This document shows positions 9,139-18,058 of a DNA stretch of 64,000 bases, in pieces. Location: the NCBI RefSeq assembly GCF_003264365.1, contig NZ_PYAK01000002.1, positions 186,001-250,000 of the forward strand, in the 5' to 3' direction. The DNA is from Micromonospora noduli. GTDB taxonomy: Bacteria; Actinomycetota; Actinomycetes; Mycobacteriales; Micromonosporaceae. Made by a program: the position numbers and the translations under genes. Numbering within the stretch: the stretch's first letter is position 1; each line of letters starts with the position of its first letter. The notes beneath the pieces are model-generated. The model saw nothing but the letters and a program-made list of their open reading frames with translations. It was not told where the DNA came from and made no database searches.

Positions 9139-9921
9139 ATGACACAGATCAACATGACAGACCAGGCCATTCGGCGTACGGCGATCGTCACGGGCGCGGC
9201 ACGGGGCATCGGCGCCGGGGTGGCCAGGCGTTTGGCGCGCGATGGCCTCGCGGTCGCCGTGGTCGACCTGGTCGAGGAAGACTGCGCCGGCACCGTGACT
9301 GCCATCACCCGCGACGGCGGAACAGCGGCGGCGTTCGCCGCCGACGTCAACGACGAGTCGGCCGTGACCGCCGCTGTCACTCGGATCGCGGCCGACTTGG
9401 GATCACCGACGGTGCTGATCAACAACGCCGGCATCGGCGGCCCCAACGCCGGCGTCGAGGAGACGAGCACCCAGCAGTGGGACGCGGTCACCGGGGTCAG
9501 CCTGCGCGGAGCGTTCTTCCTCACCCGGGCCGTGACCCCCTACATGATGGCGGCCGGCTGGGGACGGATCGTCAACATGTCGAGCATTTCCGCGCTCGGC
9601 GATTCCGGCCGCGTTGACTACGCCGCCGCGAAGGCCGGTCTGATCGGCTTCACCAAATCGCTCGCGCTGCGGCTCGGGCAGCACGGCGTGACGGCAAACG
9701 CCATCGGGCCAGGCTTCGTGGTCAGTGACATGACCAGGGTCGGGGCCCAGCGGCGGGGCCGCACCTTCGAGGAGCACCAGCGGATCGTGGCGCAGACCAT
9801 CCCGGTGCGCCGGGTCGGCGAGCCCGAGGACATCGCGCACACCGCGTCGTACCTGGTCAGCCCCGAAGCCGGCTTCGTCTCCGGCCAGGTCATCTACGTC
9901 GCAGGCGGGCCGGTGGACTGA
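9139..9921 (+). CDS. SDR-family oxidoreductase
   Basis: NAD(P)-dependent short-chain dehydrogenase/reductase of 260 residues, close to the usual 250. The cofactor motif TGAARGIG is near residue 10, NNAG near 95, and the catalytic Ser, Tyr and Lys are in MSSIS and DYAAAKAG. The end PEAGFVSGQVIYVAGG is typical of the FabG-like classical group. Start at ATG 9139; another ATG at 9154 (MTDQAI) is possible, and neither has a good ribosome site. The substrate cannot be told. It is 33 bp upstream of an MFS gene and divergent from the ArsR regulator, so a small detoxification or efflux unit is plausible. Confidence 0.88.
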   Translation: MTQINMTDQAIRRTAIVTGAARGIGAGVARRLARDGLAVAVVDLVEEDCAGTVTAITRDGGTAAAFAADVNDESAVTAAVTRIAADLGSPTVLINNAGIGGPNAGVEETSTQQWDAVTGVSLRGAFFLTRAVTPYMMAAGWGRIVNMSSISALGDSGRVDYAAAKAGLIGFTKSLALRLGQHGVTANAIGPGFVVSDMTRVGAQRRGRTFEEHQRIVAQTIPVRRVGEPEDIAHTASYLVSPEAGFVSGQVIYVAGGPVD

Positions 9922-9954
9922 CGTGACCGACGCTTTCGCACAGGCGGTTCGCAC

Positions 9955-11331
9955 ATGAGTCGCAGGCTGCTGGTGCTCCTCGCCCTCACCTGCGGGGTCG
10001 CCGTCGGAAACATCTACTTCCCCCAGACGATCAGCCCGCTGGTCGCCGCCAGCCTGCACGTCAGCGCTGACTCGGCCGCCCTGGTGGTGACCGCGGTGCA
10101 GTTCGGCTATGCCGCCGGGATCTTCCTGTTGGTGCCGCTCGGCGACCGGCTCCCGCACCGCCCGCTGATCGTCACCCTGCTCGGCCTCACCGGGCTGGGG
10201 CTGCTCGCCGCGAGCGCCGCACCCGCGCTGCCGCCGTTCGTCGGCGCGAGCGCCCTCGTCGGGGTCACGACGGTTGTCGCGCCGATCATCGGCCCCATGG
10301 CAGCCGGACTCGTTCCCGACGACCAGCGCGGCGTGGTCAGCGGCACCCTGCTGAGCGGCTCCATCGCTGGCATGCTGCTGTCCCGCACCGTCGCGGGCAC
10401 CATCGGCGACTGGTTCGGATGGCGGGCCCCCTACCTGACGGCGGCGGCGTCCGTGCTGTTCATCGCCGTGGTCATGGCCCGCGTACTGCCGACAACACGA
10501 CCGCCGTCCGGACACCGATACCCAGCGCTGCTGGCCGAGTCGCTGCGACTGCTGCGCACCGAGGCCGACCTGCGCCGCTCCTGCTTCTACCAGGCGACGG
10601 TTTTCGCCGGTTTCTCCGCGGTCTGGACCGCCGTCGCGCTGCTGCTCACCGGTCCCACATACGACTTGGGCGCACCGGCGGTCGGAACGCTCGCACTTGT
10701 CAACGCGGCGACAATGCTGTGCACCCCGGTCGCCGGACGGCAGGTGGACCGTAGGGGCAGCGACGCGGTGAATCTGGCCTGCCTGCTCGGGGTCATCGCC
10801 TCGGCCGTCGTCCTCGCGTTCGCCAGTCTCGGCGGGGCGGGAGGCCTCGCGGCACTGGCGCTCGGCACGTTGCTGCTCGACGTCGGGATGCAGTCCGGCA
10901 TGGTCGCCAACCAGGTACGCGTCTACGCCCTGCGGCCCGAAGCCCGGAGCAGACTCAACACCGCCTACATGACCTGCGCCTACCTCGGCGGCAGCCTCGG
11001 CTCCTGGCTCGGAGCGCGCGCCTACGCCCATTTCGGGTGGCTGGGCGTATGCGCGGTCCTGGCGCTCCTCGCCGTGATCGCTCTTGCCCGCCACCTGACG
11101 TCAAGCCCGACCACCGGCCACCCTCGAACCACAGTCGCCGCCCGGAACACCGGGACCTCCGAGATCATCGCGGCACGGCCCACCTCGTTGGGCGAGAAGC
11201 CGCGACCGGGCCCGTCCCTGGTGGGGACGGGCCCGGTCGTGCTCCCCCGAGCAGGATTCGTTGCTGTCAGCCCCCGATCGCGATGGCGAAGATGTGCATG
11301 GTCGGCACGTTCGTGGCGGGCCGGGCGCTGA
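9955..11331 (+). CDS. MFS efflux transporter with unusual C-terminal extension
   Basis: Integral membrane transporter, 458 residues in the open frame. Residues 1 to about 387 form twelve hydrophobic segments, with the family motif GDRLPHRP after the second and GTIGDWFGWRAPY in the middle; it resembles YnfM/Bcr-type drug exporters. The last 70 residues are Arg/Thr/Pro-rich, not membrane-like. They are read through a 16-bp-stem terminator hairpin (11203-11239) and into the 3' end of the opposing GH95 gene (65 bp overlap). A lost stop codon is likely. It follows the SDR gene in the same direction and probably shares its transcript. Confidence 0.87.
   Translation: MSRRLLVLLALTCGVAVGNIYFPQTISPLVAASLHVSADSAALVVTAVQFGYAAGIFLLVPLGDRLPHRPLIVTLLGLTGLGLLAASAAPALPPFVGASALVGVTTVVAPIIGPMAAGLVPDDQRGVVSGTLLSGSIAGMLLSRTVAGTIGDWFGWRAPYLTAAASVLFIAVVMARVLPTTRPPSGHRYPALLAESLRLLRTEADLRRSCFYQATVFAGFSAVWTAVALLLTGPTYDLGAPAVGTLALVNAATMLCTPVAGRQVDRRGSDAVNLACLLGVIASAVVLAFASLGGAGGLAALALGTLLLDVGMQSGMVANQVRVYALRPEARSRLNTAYMTCAYLGGSLGSWLGARAYAHFGWLGVCAVLALLAVIALARHLTSSPTTGHPRTTVAARNTGTSEIIAARPTSLGEKPRPGPSLVGTGPVVLPRAGFVAVSPRSRWRRCAWSARSWRAGR
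11203..11239. terminator. Strong hairpin, probably a bidirectional terminator
   Basis: A perfect 16-bp inverted repeat (arms 11203-11218 and 11224-11239, loop tggtg) lies between the MFS core and the end of the GH95 gene. It sits inside the open frame of the MFS extension. No long T run follows, as is common in actinomycetes. Confidence 0.7.
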
Positions 11332-14266
11332 TGTTGGGCAGCACGACCGAGGCCACCGCCTTGCTCTGCAACGCGACGCCCACGTAGTAGATGCAGGCGG
11401 CGGTGGCTTGGCGCTGGTTGTTGGGCCGGTTCTGGTACGCGGACACGATGGCCGCGGTGCCCCCGGAGTGCGGCCCGCCGTACCAGTCGGGCGTGCTCAA
11501 CGTGAACGTCTGGCGGGTGCCGTCGGCGTAGACCACAGTCCCGGTCCCCGACACCGCGCCGTAGGTGCCGGTCAGCAGGAAACCGAGCGTGCTGCCGGTG
11601 CCGGTCACGCCGATGGTCTGGCCCGAGGCGATGGCGTTGTCGGCGGCCCCGGAGCTGACGTTGGGCCAGCGGAAGTTGACCCCGTTGCGGCTCACCGTGC
11701 CGCCCGGGCTGGCACCGGCCTGCGCCAGCGCCTGCGCGGAGAGCGAGGCCCCGCCGCCGTCGAAGTTCCCGACGTTGGTGTTGCTGTCGCTGGTGATGCC
11801 GACGTTGCTGAAGCTCTGCTCCAGCGTCGGCGTGGTGGCACCGGAACTGGTGACCCGGTAGGTGCGTCCGGCCTGCACTGTGACGTCGATCAGGTCGGAC
11901 TCGATCCGGGTGGTCCGGGCCGCCGTACCATCGGCGGTGTCGACCACCGTGACGGTGCCGGTCAGGATCCGGGAGCGCAGGCGGACGGTGCCGGCCCGGT
12001 CCGGTCGGATGAGGATCTCGGTGGCCAGACCGCTCGCCCAGGTGATGCCGACCGTGTGCCCACCCCGACCGCGCAGGCCGGTCACCCGCCCGCTCGGCCA
12101 GGCCGGCGGCAGCGCGGGCAGGACGTGCAGCTCGCCGGTGTGGCTCTGCAACAGCATCTCGGCGATGCCGGCGGTGGCGCCGAAGTTGCCGTCGATCTGG
12201 AACGGCGGGTGCAGGTCGAACATGTTGGGCGCGAGCCGCGCGGTGGTGGCGAGGTAGCGGATCAGGTCGTGGGCCCGCTTGCCCTCCTCCATCCGAGCCC
12301 AGAAGTTGATTTTCCAGGCCAACGACCAGCCTGTGCCGTCGTCGCCACGCAGCGCCAGGGTCCGCCGGGCCGCCTCGAACAGCTGCGGCGTGCCGCGCTT
12401 GGTGATCTGGTTGCTGGGGGCCAGCCCGTACAGGTGCGAGATGTGCCGGTGGTTGGGTTCGGTCTCCACCCAGTCGTAGAGCCACTCCATGATGTTGCCG
12501 CGCGAGCCGATCTTCATGGGTGGGAGCCGGTCCCGGGTGGCGCGAACCTGCGCCCGGAAGGTGCTGTCCACGTTGAGGATCTCGCTGGCCCGGGCGCACG
12601 CGTCGAACAGGTCCCGCAGGATCTGGTTGTCCATGGTGGGGCCGGCGCACACGCTGGCGTTCGCGTGGTGGCTCAGCTCCGGCGAGTTCGACGGGTTGGT
12701 CACCAGGTAGCCGAGGGTCGGCTCGGTCACCAGGGTGTTGAGGAAGAACTGCGCCGCGCCCTTCATGGCCGGGTAGTTCGTCCGCAGGAACTCGATGTCG
12801 CCGTTGAACAGGTAGTGGTCCCAGATCAACGTGGACAGCCAGGCGCCGCCGGTCTGCCACATGCCCCAGAACGCGCCGTCCACCACAGCGGTGGCCCGCC
12901 ACGCGTCGGTGTTGTGGTGGGTGACCCAGCCACTGGCGGCGCCGTACTGCACCTGGGCGGTGCGCGCTCCGGCGACGGCGAGGTCTCTGACCATGTCGAA
13001 GACCGGGTTGTGGCACTCGGCCAGGTTGGTGGTGTTGGCCGGCCAGTAGTTCATCGGCAGGTTGGCGTTGATCGTGTATTTCGAGTCCCACGCCGGGGCC
13101 AGCGAGTCGTTCCAGATGCCCTGGAGGTTGGCCGGCTGGGTGCCGGGCCGCGACGACGAGATCAGCAGGTAGCGGCCGTACTGGAACAGCAGCGTGGAGA
13201 ACTGCGGGTCGTTGACGCTGTTGTGCTGGGCGATCCGGACATCCGTCGTCTGGTCGGCCGCGGACGTGCGGCCCAGATCGAGAGTGACCCGGCCGAACAG
13301 CGCCTGGTAGTCGGCCACGTGCCGGCTGCGCAGCTGGTCGTAGCTGCTGGCCCGCGCGGCGGTGAGGCGCTGCCGGGCGATGCCCTGGTAGTCGCCGCCG
13401 ACGTTGCGGTAGTTGACGTAGCTGGAGCCGATGGAGATCAACAGGGTCACGCTGTTGGCGTTGGTCACCCGCAGGGTGCCGCCGGAGCTGGACACGCTGC
13501 CGCCGCTGACTGTCGCGTTGGCCAGGGCCAGGAAGCGGACCGCGCCGGTGACGCCCTCCATGTTTCCGGAGACGCCGTCGAGGCCGATCGTGGTGCCGTC
13601 CGGGCTGGACACCGTGGTGCGCTGCGGGCTGTCGAAGGTGGCGGTGAAGCTGATCGAGCCGGTCCGGTCGGCGGTCAGTCGCATCGCGATGACCTGGTCG
13701 GGCGCGCTGGCGAACACCTCCCGCTGGTGACGAACGCCGTTCAGCACGTACGACGTCGTCACGGTGGCGGTGGTGAGGTCGAGCGTCCGGTCGTACTGTG
13801 ACGCTCCGCTGGCGGAACCGAAGGCGAGCCGCAGGTTGCCGACGGTCTGGTAGGCGAGCTGGCCGCCGGGGTTGCCCATCATGGTCTGGTTGATCAGATC
13901 CTGGGCCTGGGTCCACTGGTTCGCGTTGACCAGCCGCCGGATCTCCGCGAGTGCTCCCGCGCCTCTGGGGTTGCTGGGGTCGTGCGGCCCACCGGCCCAG
14001 ACGGTGTCCTCATTGAGCTGAAGTCGCTCCGTGTCGACGTTGCCGAAGACCATGGCGCCGAGCCGGCCGTTGCCGATCGGCAGCGCCCGCAGCCAGTCGG
14101 TCCCGGCCCCCTCGTCGTACCAGAGGGCGAGGTCCCCGGCGGCCAACACCTGCGGCGGCGCGACCGAGTCCGCTCGTGCCACGGCGGTCCAGGGCACCGG
14201 CAGGAGAGCACCACCCGCGCTGGCTGCGCCGATCTTGAGGGCCTGCCGTCGGGTCAGGTCTGACAT
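11267..14266 (-). CDS. GH95 alpha-L-fucosidase-like enzyme, Tat-exported
   Basis: Inverting glycosidase family of alpha-1,2-L-fucosidases, which also includes alpha-L-galactosidases. It has 999 residues. The leader TRRQALKIGAASAGGALLPV has the twin-arginine motif and a hydrophobic stretch to about residue 32. The GH95 core runs to about 790: WLRALPIGNGRLG, LQLNEDTVWAGGP, the Asn pair around NANLPMNYWPA, the likely acid Glu in NPSNSPEL, HRHISHLYGLAPS, and the Asp in QIDGNFG. A further 200 residues form a Gly/Ser/Thr-rich beta domain found at the ends of actinobacterial glycosidases. Start ATG at 14266 follows GGAGG closely. It stands alone, with its own promoter and operator-like dyad upstream. 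Confidence 0.9.
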   Translation of the reverse strand: MSDLTRRQALKIGAASAGGALLPVPWTAVARADSVAPPQVLAAGDLALWYDEGAGTDWLRALPIGNGRLGAMVFGNVDTERLQLNEDTVWAGGPHDPSNPRGAGALAEIRRLVNANQWTQAQDLINQTMMGNPGGQLAYQTVGNLRLAFGSASGASQYDRTLDLTTATVTTSYVLNGVRHQREVFASAPDQVIAMRLTADRTGSISFTATFDSPQRTTVSSPDGTTIGLDGVSGNMEGVTGAVRFLALANATVSGGSVSSSGGTLRVTNANSVTLLISIGSSYVNYRNVGGDYQGIARQRLTAARASSYDQLRSRHVADYQALFGRVTLDLGRTSAADQTTDVRIAQHNSVNDPQFSTLLFQYGRYLLISSSRPGTQPANLQGIWNDSLAPAWDSKYTINANLPMNYWPANTTNLAECHNPVFDMVRDLAVAGARTAQVQYGAASGWVTHHNTDAWRATAVVDGAFWGMWQTGGAWLSTLIWDHYLFNGDIEFLRTNYPAMKGAAQFFLNTLVTEPTLGYLVTNPSNSPELSHHANASVCAGPTMDNQILRDLFDACARASEILNVDSTFRAQVRATRDRLPPMKIGSRGNIMEWLYDWVETEPNHRHISHLYGLAPSNQITKRGTPQLFEAARRTLALRGDDGTGWSLAWKINFWARMEEGKRAHDLIRYLATTARLAPNMFDLHPPFQIDGNFGATAGIAEMLLQSHTGELHVLPALPPAWPSGRVTGLRGRGGHTVGITWASGLATEILIRPDRAGTVRLRSRILTGTVTVVDTADGTAARTTRIESDLIDVTVQAGRTYRVTSSGATTPTLEQSFSNVGITSDSNTNVGNFDGGGASLSAQALAQAGASPGGTVSRNGVNFRWPNVSSGAADNAIASGQTIGVTGTGSTLGFLLTGTYGAVSGTGTVVYADGTRQTFTLSTPDWYGGPHSGGTAAIVSAYQNRPNNQRQATAACIYYVGVALQSKAVASVVLPNISARPATNVPTMHIFAIAIGG

Positions 14267-14396
14267 CGATCCTCCAAACGGTGACCAGTCCGGCCACCCC
14301 GAAGCGTGACAACTATGGGACTCGACATGGGGATCCGCTTGGTGGGGCCAACCGGGCCCTGCCTGAGCAGGCCGACGCCGGGCCTTGGCGAGCCAG

Positions 14397-14445
14397 ACAT
14401 CTGATGTGTTTCGGGAAGGTTACTCCGGGGCCACAGAATAGGCAA
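14397..14445 (-). promoter_or_regulatory. GH95 promoter with operator-like dyad
   Basis: On the minus strand a -35 TTGCCT (14445-14440) and -10 TAACCT (14422-14417) are 17 bases apart. The dyad ACATC-T-GATGT (14397-14407) follows 9 bases after the -10 box, so it would cover the transcription start, a repressor arrangement. The short dyad type suits a GntR- or LacI-family protein; the actual regulator is not evident in the window. Confidence 0.5.
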
Positions 14446-14583
14446 CGGTCGATCGATGCGCGGACGTGGCGCCGCTCTGGCCGGTCAGCAACATGGACGA
14501 GCAGATGAGCAGCGGCGTAGCGACAAGGCACAGCACTGCGATCCGCCAGAATCACGCCGACGATCACCCACTCCGATGGGCAT

Positions 14584-14594
14584 ACATCAGATGT
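14584..14594. promoter_or_regulatory. Second copy of the ACATCnGATGT dyad
   Basis: ACATC-A-GATGT matches the site at 14397-14407 except for the centre base. It may serve as an auxiliary operator for GH95 or act on the DUF3800 gene downstream. Confidence 0.4.
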
Positions 14595-14795
14595 ACGCAG
14601 GCAGGCAGCCAAGCCAGCCGCGCACCAGCTCCGAAGTGCGCCCCGAAGCGGCTCAGGACTGCGGCTCCCGTACGCAATCGGGTTGTTCTCTGCCGACGCA
14701 CGGGTGACCATGGGCGGCATGGCGGGAGCTCGGGGGTGAGATCACCTCTGCAAGGTGGACTGCCGCCGGGCGGCGCGGTGGTGGTCGGAGCCGTC

Positions 14796-15740
14796 GTGGA
14801 GATCGCCTGCGACGAGTCAGGGTTCTCGGGTACGAACCTGCTGCACTCGACCGCCCCGGTGATCACGCACGCGAGCGTCGACCTGGCCGTCGACGAGGCG
14901 GTCGCGCTCATCACCGCCCTGCGGTCCGGGTTCCGGTTCGCACCGCAGGAGCTCAAATCCGGCCGGTTTCTGCGCGGCTCGGGTGCGCAGGAGGCACTGG
15001 AGTGGTTCCTGGCGGCACTCGCCGGCCGCGCGCACGTCCACCTCATCGACAAGGAGTTCTTCCTCGTCACCCGGATCGTGGACTTCCTGCTGACCGAGCC
15101 GTCGTACGCGGCGGGCACCCGCCTGGCTCGCGAGCACCATCCGGCGGCTCTCGCCCTGCACGAGGCCGGACGTTCGGCGGGAGGCGAATGGGGCGCCTTC
15201 CTGTCGGCGTTCGTCGATCTGGTCCGGATGAAGCGGCGACTTCCGGTCGACCAGACCGTGCAGCGGTTCTTCCAGGCCCGCGACGCGCTGCGGCGACACG
15301 GCCTCGGCACGGTGGCCGACGCCGTCCTCGACGGGCTCAGCCCGAGTTACGTGCGGGCCGTGGTGGCCAGGCTCGACGTCGACGACCGCACGGTCCCTCC
15401 CCCGCTGGAACCGCTGCTGCCGGCGCTGGCGGAGACGGTTCTGTCCTGGAGCGGCGGCCGGCGGCAGGTGCTGGTGACCCACGACGAGCAGAGCGCCCTG
15501 ACGGCCGACCGGCTGACCCGCCTCCAGCGGGTGTTGGCCGACGGCGACGCGTCGACGGCCGGCGTCAACCGGGCTGGAGCACTGCCGAACGGCGTGTCAC
15601 CCCTGGCGGGGCTGGTGGTCGTCGACTCCCGTGACGATCCACGCGTGCAGGTAGCGGATCTCCTCGCCGGAGTGGCCCGGCGGATGCCGGGCATCATCGA
15701 CGACGCGCTCCGTCAGCCACCGGCCGCTCCCCCCGGGTGA
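14796..15740 (+). CDS. DUF3800 domain protein
   Basis: Protein of 314 residues with the hallmarks of the DUF3800 family: an N-terminal acidic motif (IACDESGFSG) and a C-terminal VDSRDDPRVQVADLLAGV. The fold is thought to be RNase H-like, and members are often found near mobile or defence genes, but no reaction is established. The frame is open from 14466. GTG 14796 was chosen because GGAG lies 5 bases upstream and family similarity begins two residues later. It stands alone, convergent with an XRE regulator across a hairpin. Confidence 0.78.
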   Translation: MEIACDESGFSGTNLLHSTAPVITHASVDLAVDEAVALITALRSGFRFAPQELKSGRFLRGSGAQEALEWFLAALAGRAHVHLIDKEFFLVTRIVDFLLTEPSYAAGTRLAREHHPAALALHEAGRSAGGEWGAFLSAFVDLVRMKRRLPVDQTVQRFFQARDALRRHGLGTVADAVLDGLSPSYVRAVVARLDVDDRTVPPPLEPLLPALAETVLSWSGGRRQVLVTHDEQSALTADRLTRLQRVLADGDASTAGVNRAGALPNGVSPLAGLVVVDSRDDPRVQVADLLAGVARRMPGIIDDALRQPPAAPPG

Positions 15741-15754
15741 CGGGCAGCGGCCGG
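15720..15754. terminator. Hairpin between convergent genes
   Basis: Arms CCGGCCGCT (15720-15728) and AGCGGCCGG (15746-15754) flank the stop codon of the DUF3800 gene and the end of the XRE gene. A bidirectional terminator is likely. Confidence 0.5.
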
Positions 15755-15755
15755 G

Positions 15756-16559
15756 TCACGACGCGGCACGGGCTCGGAGGGCTTGCGTGGTCGCCGAGTC
15801 AGCGGGAAAGAACGCCTCGACGGCCAACCCGGCGACTGTCACATCCCGCGGCGTACCGAAGAGGGTAGTGGTGCTGACGAAGGACAGTTCCTGGTCACAG
15901 TGCCGGTAGCGCAGCGGGACGAGAACACGTGAAAGGGCATCGCTGGCCGGTGTCGTGTCGACGTCACCACCGGGATAGCCGCGAAGCTCCTCGTGCAGGT
16001 CGTACAGGACCGGGTCGTTGGTTGTCGCCGCCTGCTGGTGCAGCCGTTTCAGCAGGTGGGCGCGCCACTCGGGCAGGTTGACGATGCGCGGCGCCAGACC
16101 GTCGGGGTGCAGGCTGAGGCGCAGCACGTTGATCGGTGGGGTGAGCAGGTGGGGCTGCGCATCCATTGTGAACAGGTCGATGGCAGGGTTGGCGTCGACG
16201 AGGTGCCAGTGCTGGTCCACGAGCAGCGCGGGGTACGGGCTGTGACCGTCGAGGATCTGCCGTACAGCGGCCCGTACCGGTGCCAGCTCGGGGTCGCTCA
16301 GTTCGTGGCGGGGGTACGCGGGCGCGTAGCCGCCGGCCAGCAGCATCGTGTTGCGCTCGGCCAGCGGCATCTCCAGGTGTTCGGCCAACCGCAGGAGGAG
16401 CTCGGGGCTCGGCCGGGATCGGCCGGTCTCGACGAAGCTCAGGTGCCGGGTCGACACTCCCGCCTCGATCGACAGGTCGAGCTGGCTCATTCCGCGAGTC
16501 TGGCGCCAGTCGCGCAGCAGCTCCCCCACTGGGCGCCCGTGCCGGGTCGAGATCGTCAC
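15756..16559 (-). CDS. XRE-family regulator with MmyB-type ligand domain
   Basis: DNA-binding regulator of 267 residues. An N-terminal helix-turn-helix (about 10-65: GELLRDWRQTRGMSQLDLSI, VSTRHLSFVETGRSRPS) is followed by the MmyB-like ligand-binding domain (about 95-250: ALLVDQHWHLVDANPAI, LRGYPGG, FVSTTTLFGTPRDVTVAGL). In this family the C-terminal domain is thought to bind a lipid-like or other small ligand. The start is a GTG at 16559. It diverges from a DUF1330 gene, and a TTACCT...AGGTAA dyad lies 35 bp upstream of its start, so auto-regulation and control of the neighbour are likely. Confidence 0.88.
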   Translation of the reverse strand: MTISTRHGRPVGELLRDWRQTRGMSQLDLSIEAGVSTRHLSFVETGRSRPSPELLLRLAEHLEMPLAERNTMLLAGGYAPAYPRHELSDPELAPVRAAVRQILDGHSPYPALLVDQHWHLVDANPAIDLFTMDAQPHLLTPPINVLRLSLHPDGLAPRIVNLPEWRAHLLKRLHQQAATTNDPVLYDLHEELRGYPGGDVDTTPASDALSRVLVPLRYRHCDQELSFVSTTTLFGTPRDVTVAGLAVEAFFPADSATTQALRARAAS

Positions 16560-16593
16560 TCACCGACCCTAATTCCGCACTGACAGCCGGGCC

Positions 16594-16610
16594 ATTACCT
16601 GCGAGGTAAT
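16594..16610. promoter_or_regulatory. Operator-like dyad ATTACCT-gcg-AGGTAAT
   Basis: Perfect 7-bp inverted repeat with a 3-base centre in the gap between the divergent XRE and DUF1330 genes. The position and symmetry fit a binding site of the XRE regulator. Confidence 0.6.
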
Positions 16611-16726
16611 CGACAGCCCACCACGACGTTGGAAAGATCGCTTCCGGAACGACCGATCCGGTGCCGTGAAGCGGCGGCACCCACCGCGACCCACGTCAGA
16701 AAACCAGACGCGAAGGACGGACAATC

Positions 16727-17071
16727 ATGACCGCGTACGCGCTCGCACACCTCCGCAAGGCACCCGTCCACGCCGAGGTGCTGACGTACCTGGAGCGAAT
16801 CGACGCCACCCTCGCGCCTTTCGCGGGCCGGTTCATCGTCCACGGCGGTGCCATCGACGTCCTGGAGGGCGACTGGCCCGGCGACGTGATCGTCATTGAG
16901 TTTCCCGACCTGCAGCAGGCCCGCTCCTGGTACCAGTCCAGCGATTATCAGGAGATCAAGCCCTTGCGGACGAGGCACCTCACCGGCGAGGTGATTCTCG
17001 TCGACGGAGTCGAGTCCGGGCACGACTCGTCGCAGATGGCCGCGGCCATTCGCCGCGCCACCGATCGGTAG
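16727..17071 (+). CDS. DUF1330 family protein
   Basis: Small cytoplasmic protein of 114 residues, usual for the family, predicted to form a ferredoxin-like dimeric alpha/beta barrel (AYALAHLRK at the N-terminus; VIVIEFPDLQQARSWYQSSDYQEIKPLR is the family core). The biochemical role is not known. GAAGGA lies about 10 bases before the ATG. It diverges from the MmyB-type XRE regulator across the dyad at 16594-16610 and is probably its target. Confidence 0.85.
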   Translation: MTAYALAHLRKAPVHAEVLTYLERIDATLAPFAGRFIVHGGAIDVLEGDWPGDVIVIEFPDLQQARSWYQSSDYQEIKPLRTRHLTGEVILVDGVESGHDSSQMAAAIRRATDR

Positions 17072-17175
17072 CACCTGACCTGCTCCCCGCCAGGGCACGA
17101 GCGCCGTCCCGAAGAACCGATGGCTCGCCGCCCGCACGGCACCCTGACACAGTCAGCCGGCCGTAGTCTCATCGG

Positions 17176-18051
17176 ATGCAGGACATCCAGACGCACACCC
17201 TGGTCATTCCCGGCGTCGACCTGGTCTACGACGTCCGCGGCCCGCTACCTCCCACTGGCGCCCATCGCGCGCTACTCATGATCGGCCAGCCGATGGCGGC
17301 GGAAGGCTTCACCGCGCTCGCCCCGCACTTCACGGACCGCACGGTCCTCACCTACGACCCGCGTGGTCTGGGCCGCAGCGTCCGCAAGGACGGTCGGTCC
17401 GACCACACGCCGCAGCAGCAGGCCGCAGACCTGCACGCGCTCATTCAGGCGCTCGAGGTCGGTCCGGTCGACGTCTTCGCCAGCAGCGGTGGCGCGGTGA
17501 CCGCACTCGAACTGGTCGCCACCCACCCCGACGACGTCGCCACCCTGGTGGCGCACGAACCGCCGATCAACGCCGTGCTCCCCGACGCCACGGCAGCCGA
17601 GCGCGCCCGAGCCGGCTTCTATGAGGCGTACCAGGCGAAGGGCTCGGGGGCGGGAATGGCCGCGTTCATCGCCATGACGTCCTGGCAGGGCGAGTTCACC
17701 GATGCCTACTTCGCCCAGCCCACCCCCGACCCGGCAATGTTCGGCATGGCCGCCGACGACGACGGCAGCCGCGACGATCCGCTGCTGTCGCAGAACTCGT
17801 GGGCGATCACCGACTACCGTCCCGACGCGAGCGTGCTCAACGCCGCGTCCACCCGGATCGTGGTCGCGGTCGGCGAGGAGTCGGCCGGCACGTACACCGC
17901 TCGCACCGCCCTGGGCCTCGCGGCGCTGCTCGGCCAGGAGGCCGTGGTGTTCCCGAGCCACCACGGCGGGTTCCTCGGCGGCGAGTTCGGCTACGCGGGC
18001 AAGCCCGAGGAGTTCGCCGCGCGACTGCGGGAGGTACTGGACGCGGGCTGA
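17176..18051 (+). CDS. Alpha/beta hydrolase
   Basis: Soluble hydrolase of 291 residues with the alpha/beta-hydrolase fold: TYDPRGLGRS after strand 4, nucleophile elbow FASSGGAV with Ser as likely nucleophile, and a late His in SHHGGFLGGE. The elbow reads A-S-S-G-G instead of the common G-x-S-x-G, so its first Gly is replaced. The substrate cannot be predicted. Start ATG 17176 lacks a clear ribosome site; transcription may begin close to it. It is 104 bp after the DUF1330 gene in the same direction and may be co-regulated. Confidence 0.85.
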   Translation: MQDIQTHTLVIPGVDLVYDVRGPLPPTGAHRALLMIGQPMAAEGFTALAPHFTDRTVLTYDPRGLGRSVRKDGRSDHTPQQQAADLHALIQALEVGPVDVFASSGGAVTALELVATHPDDVATLVAHEPPINAVLPDATAAERARAGFYEAYQAKGSGAGMAAFIAMTSWQGEFTDAYFAQPTPDPAMFGMAADDDGSRDDPLLSQNSWAITDYRPDASVLNAASTRIVVAVGEESAGTYTARTALGLAALLGQEAVVFPSHHGGFLGGEFGYAGKPEEFAARLREVLDAG

Positions 18052-18058
18052 CCCCTGC

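Larger units (their letters stand above)
14267..14795. other. Intergenic control region, no gene seen
   Basis: About 530 bp between the divergent GH95 and DUF3800 genes. Open frames here look like chance translations. The region holds the GH95 promoter and two copies of an ACATCnGATGT dyad, 187 bp apart. Nothing else is recognisable. Confidence 0.6.

Noticed and set aside
11022..13916. A 964-codon open frame on the minus strand over GH95
   Set aside because: It is an out-of-frame reading of the GH95 gene, with Arg/Pro/Gln-rich low-complexity sequence produced by high GC.
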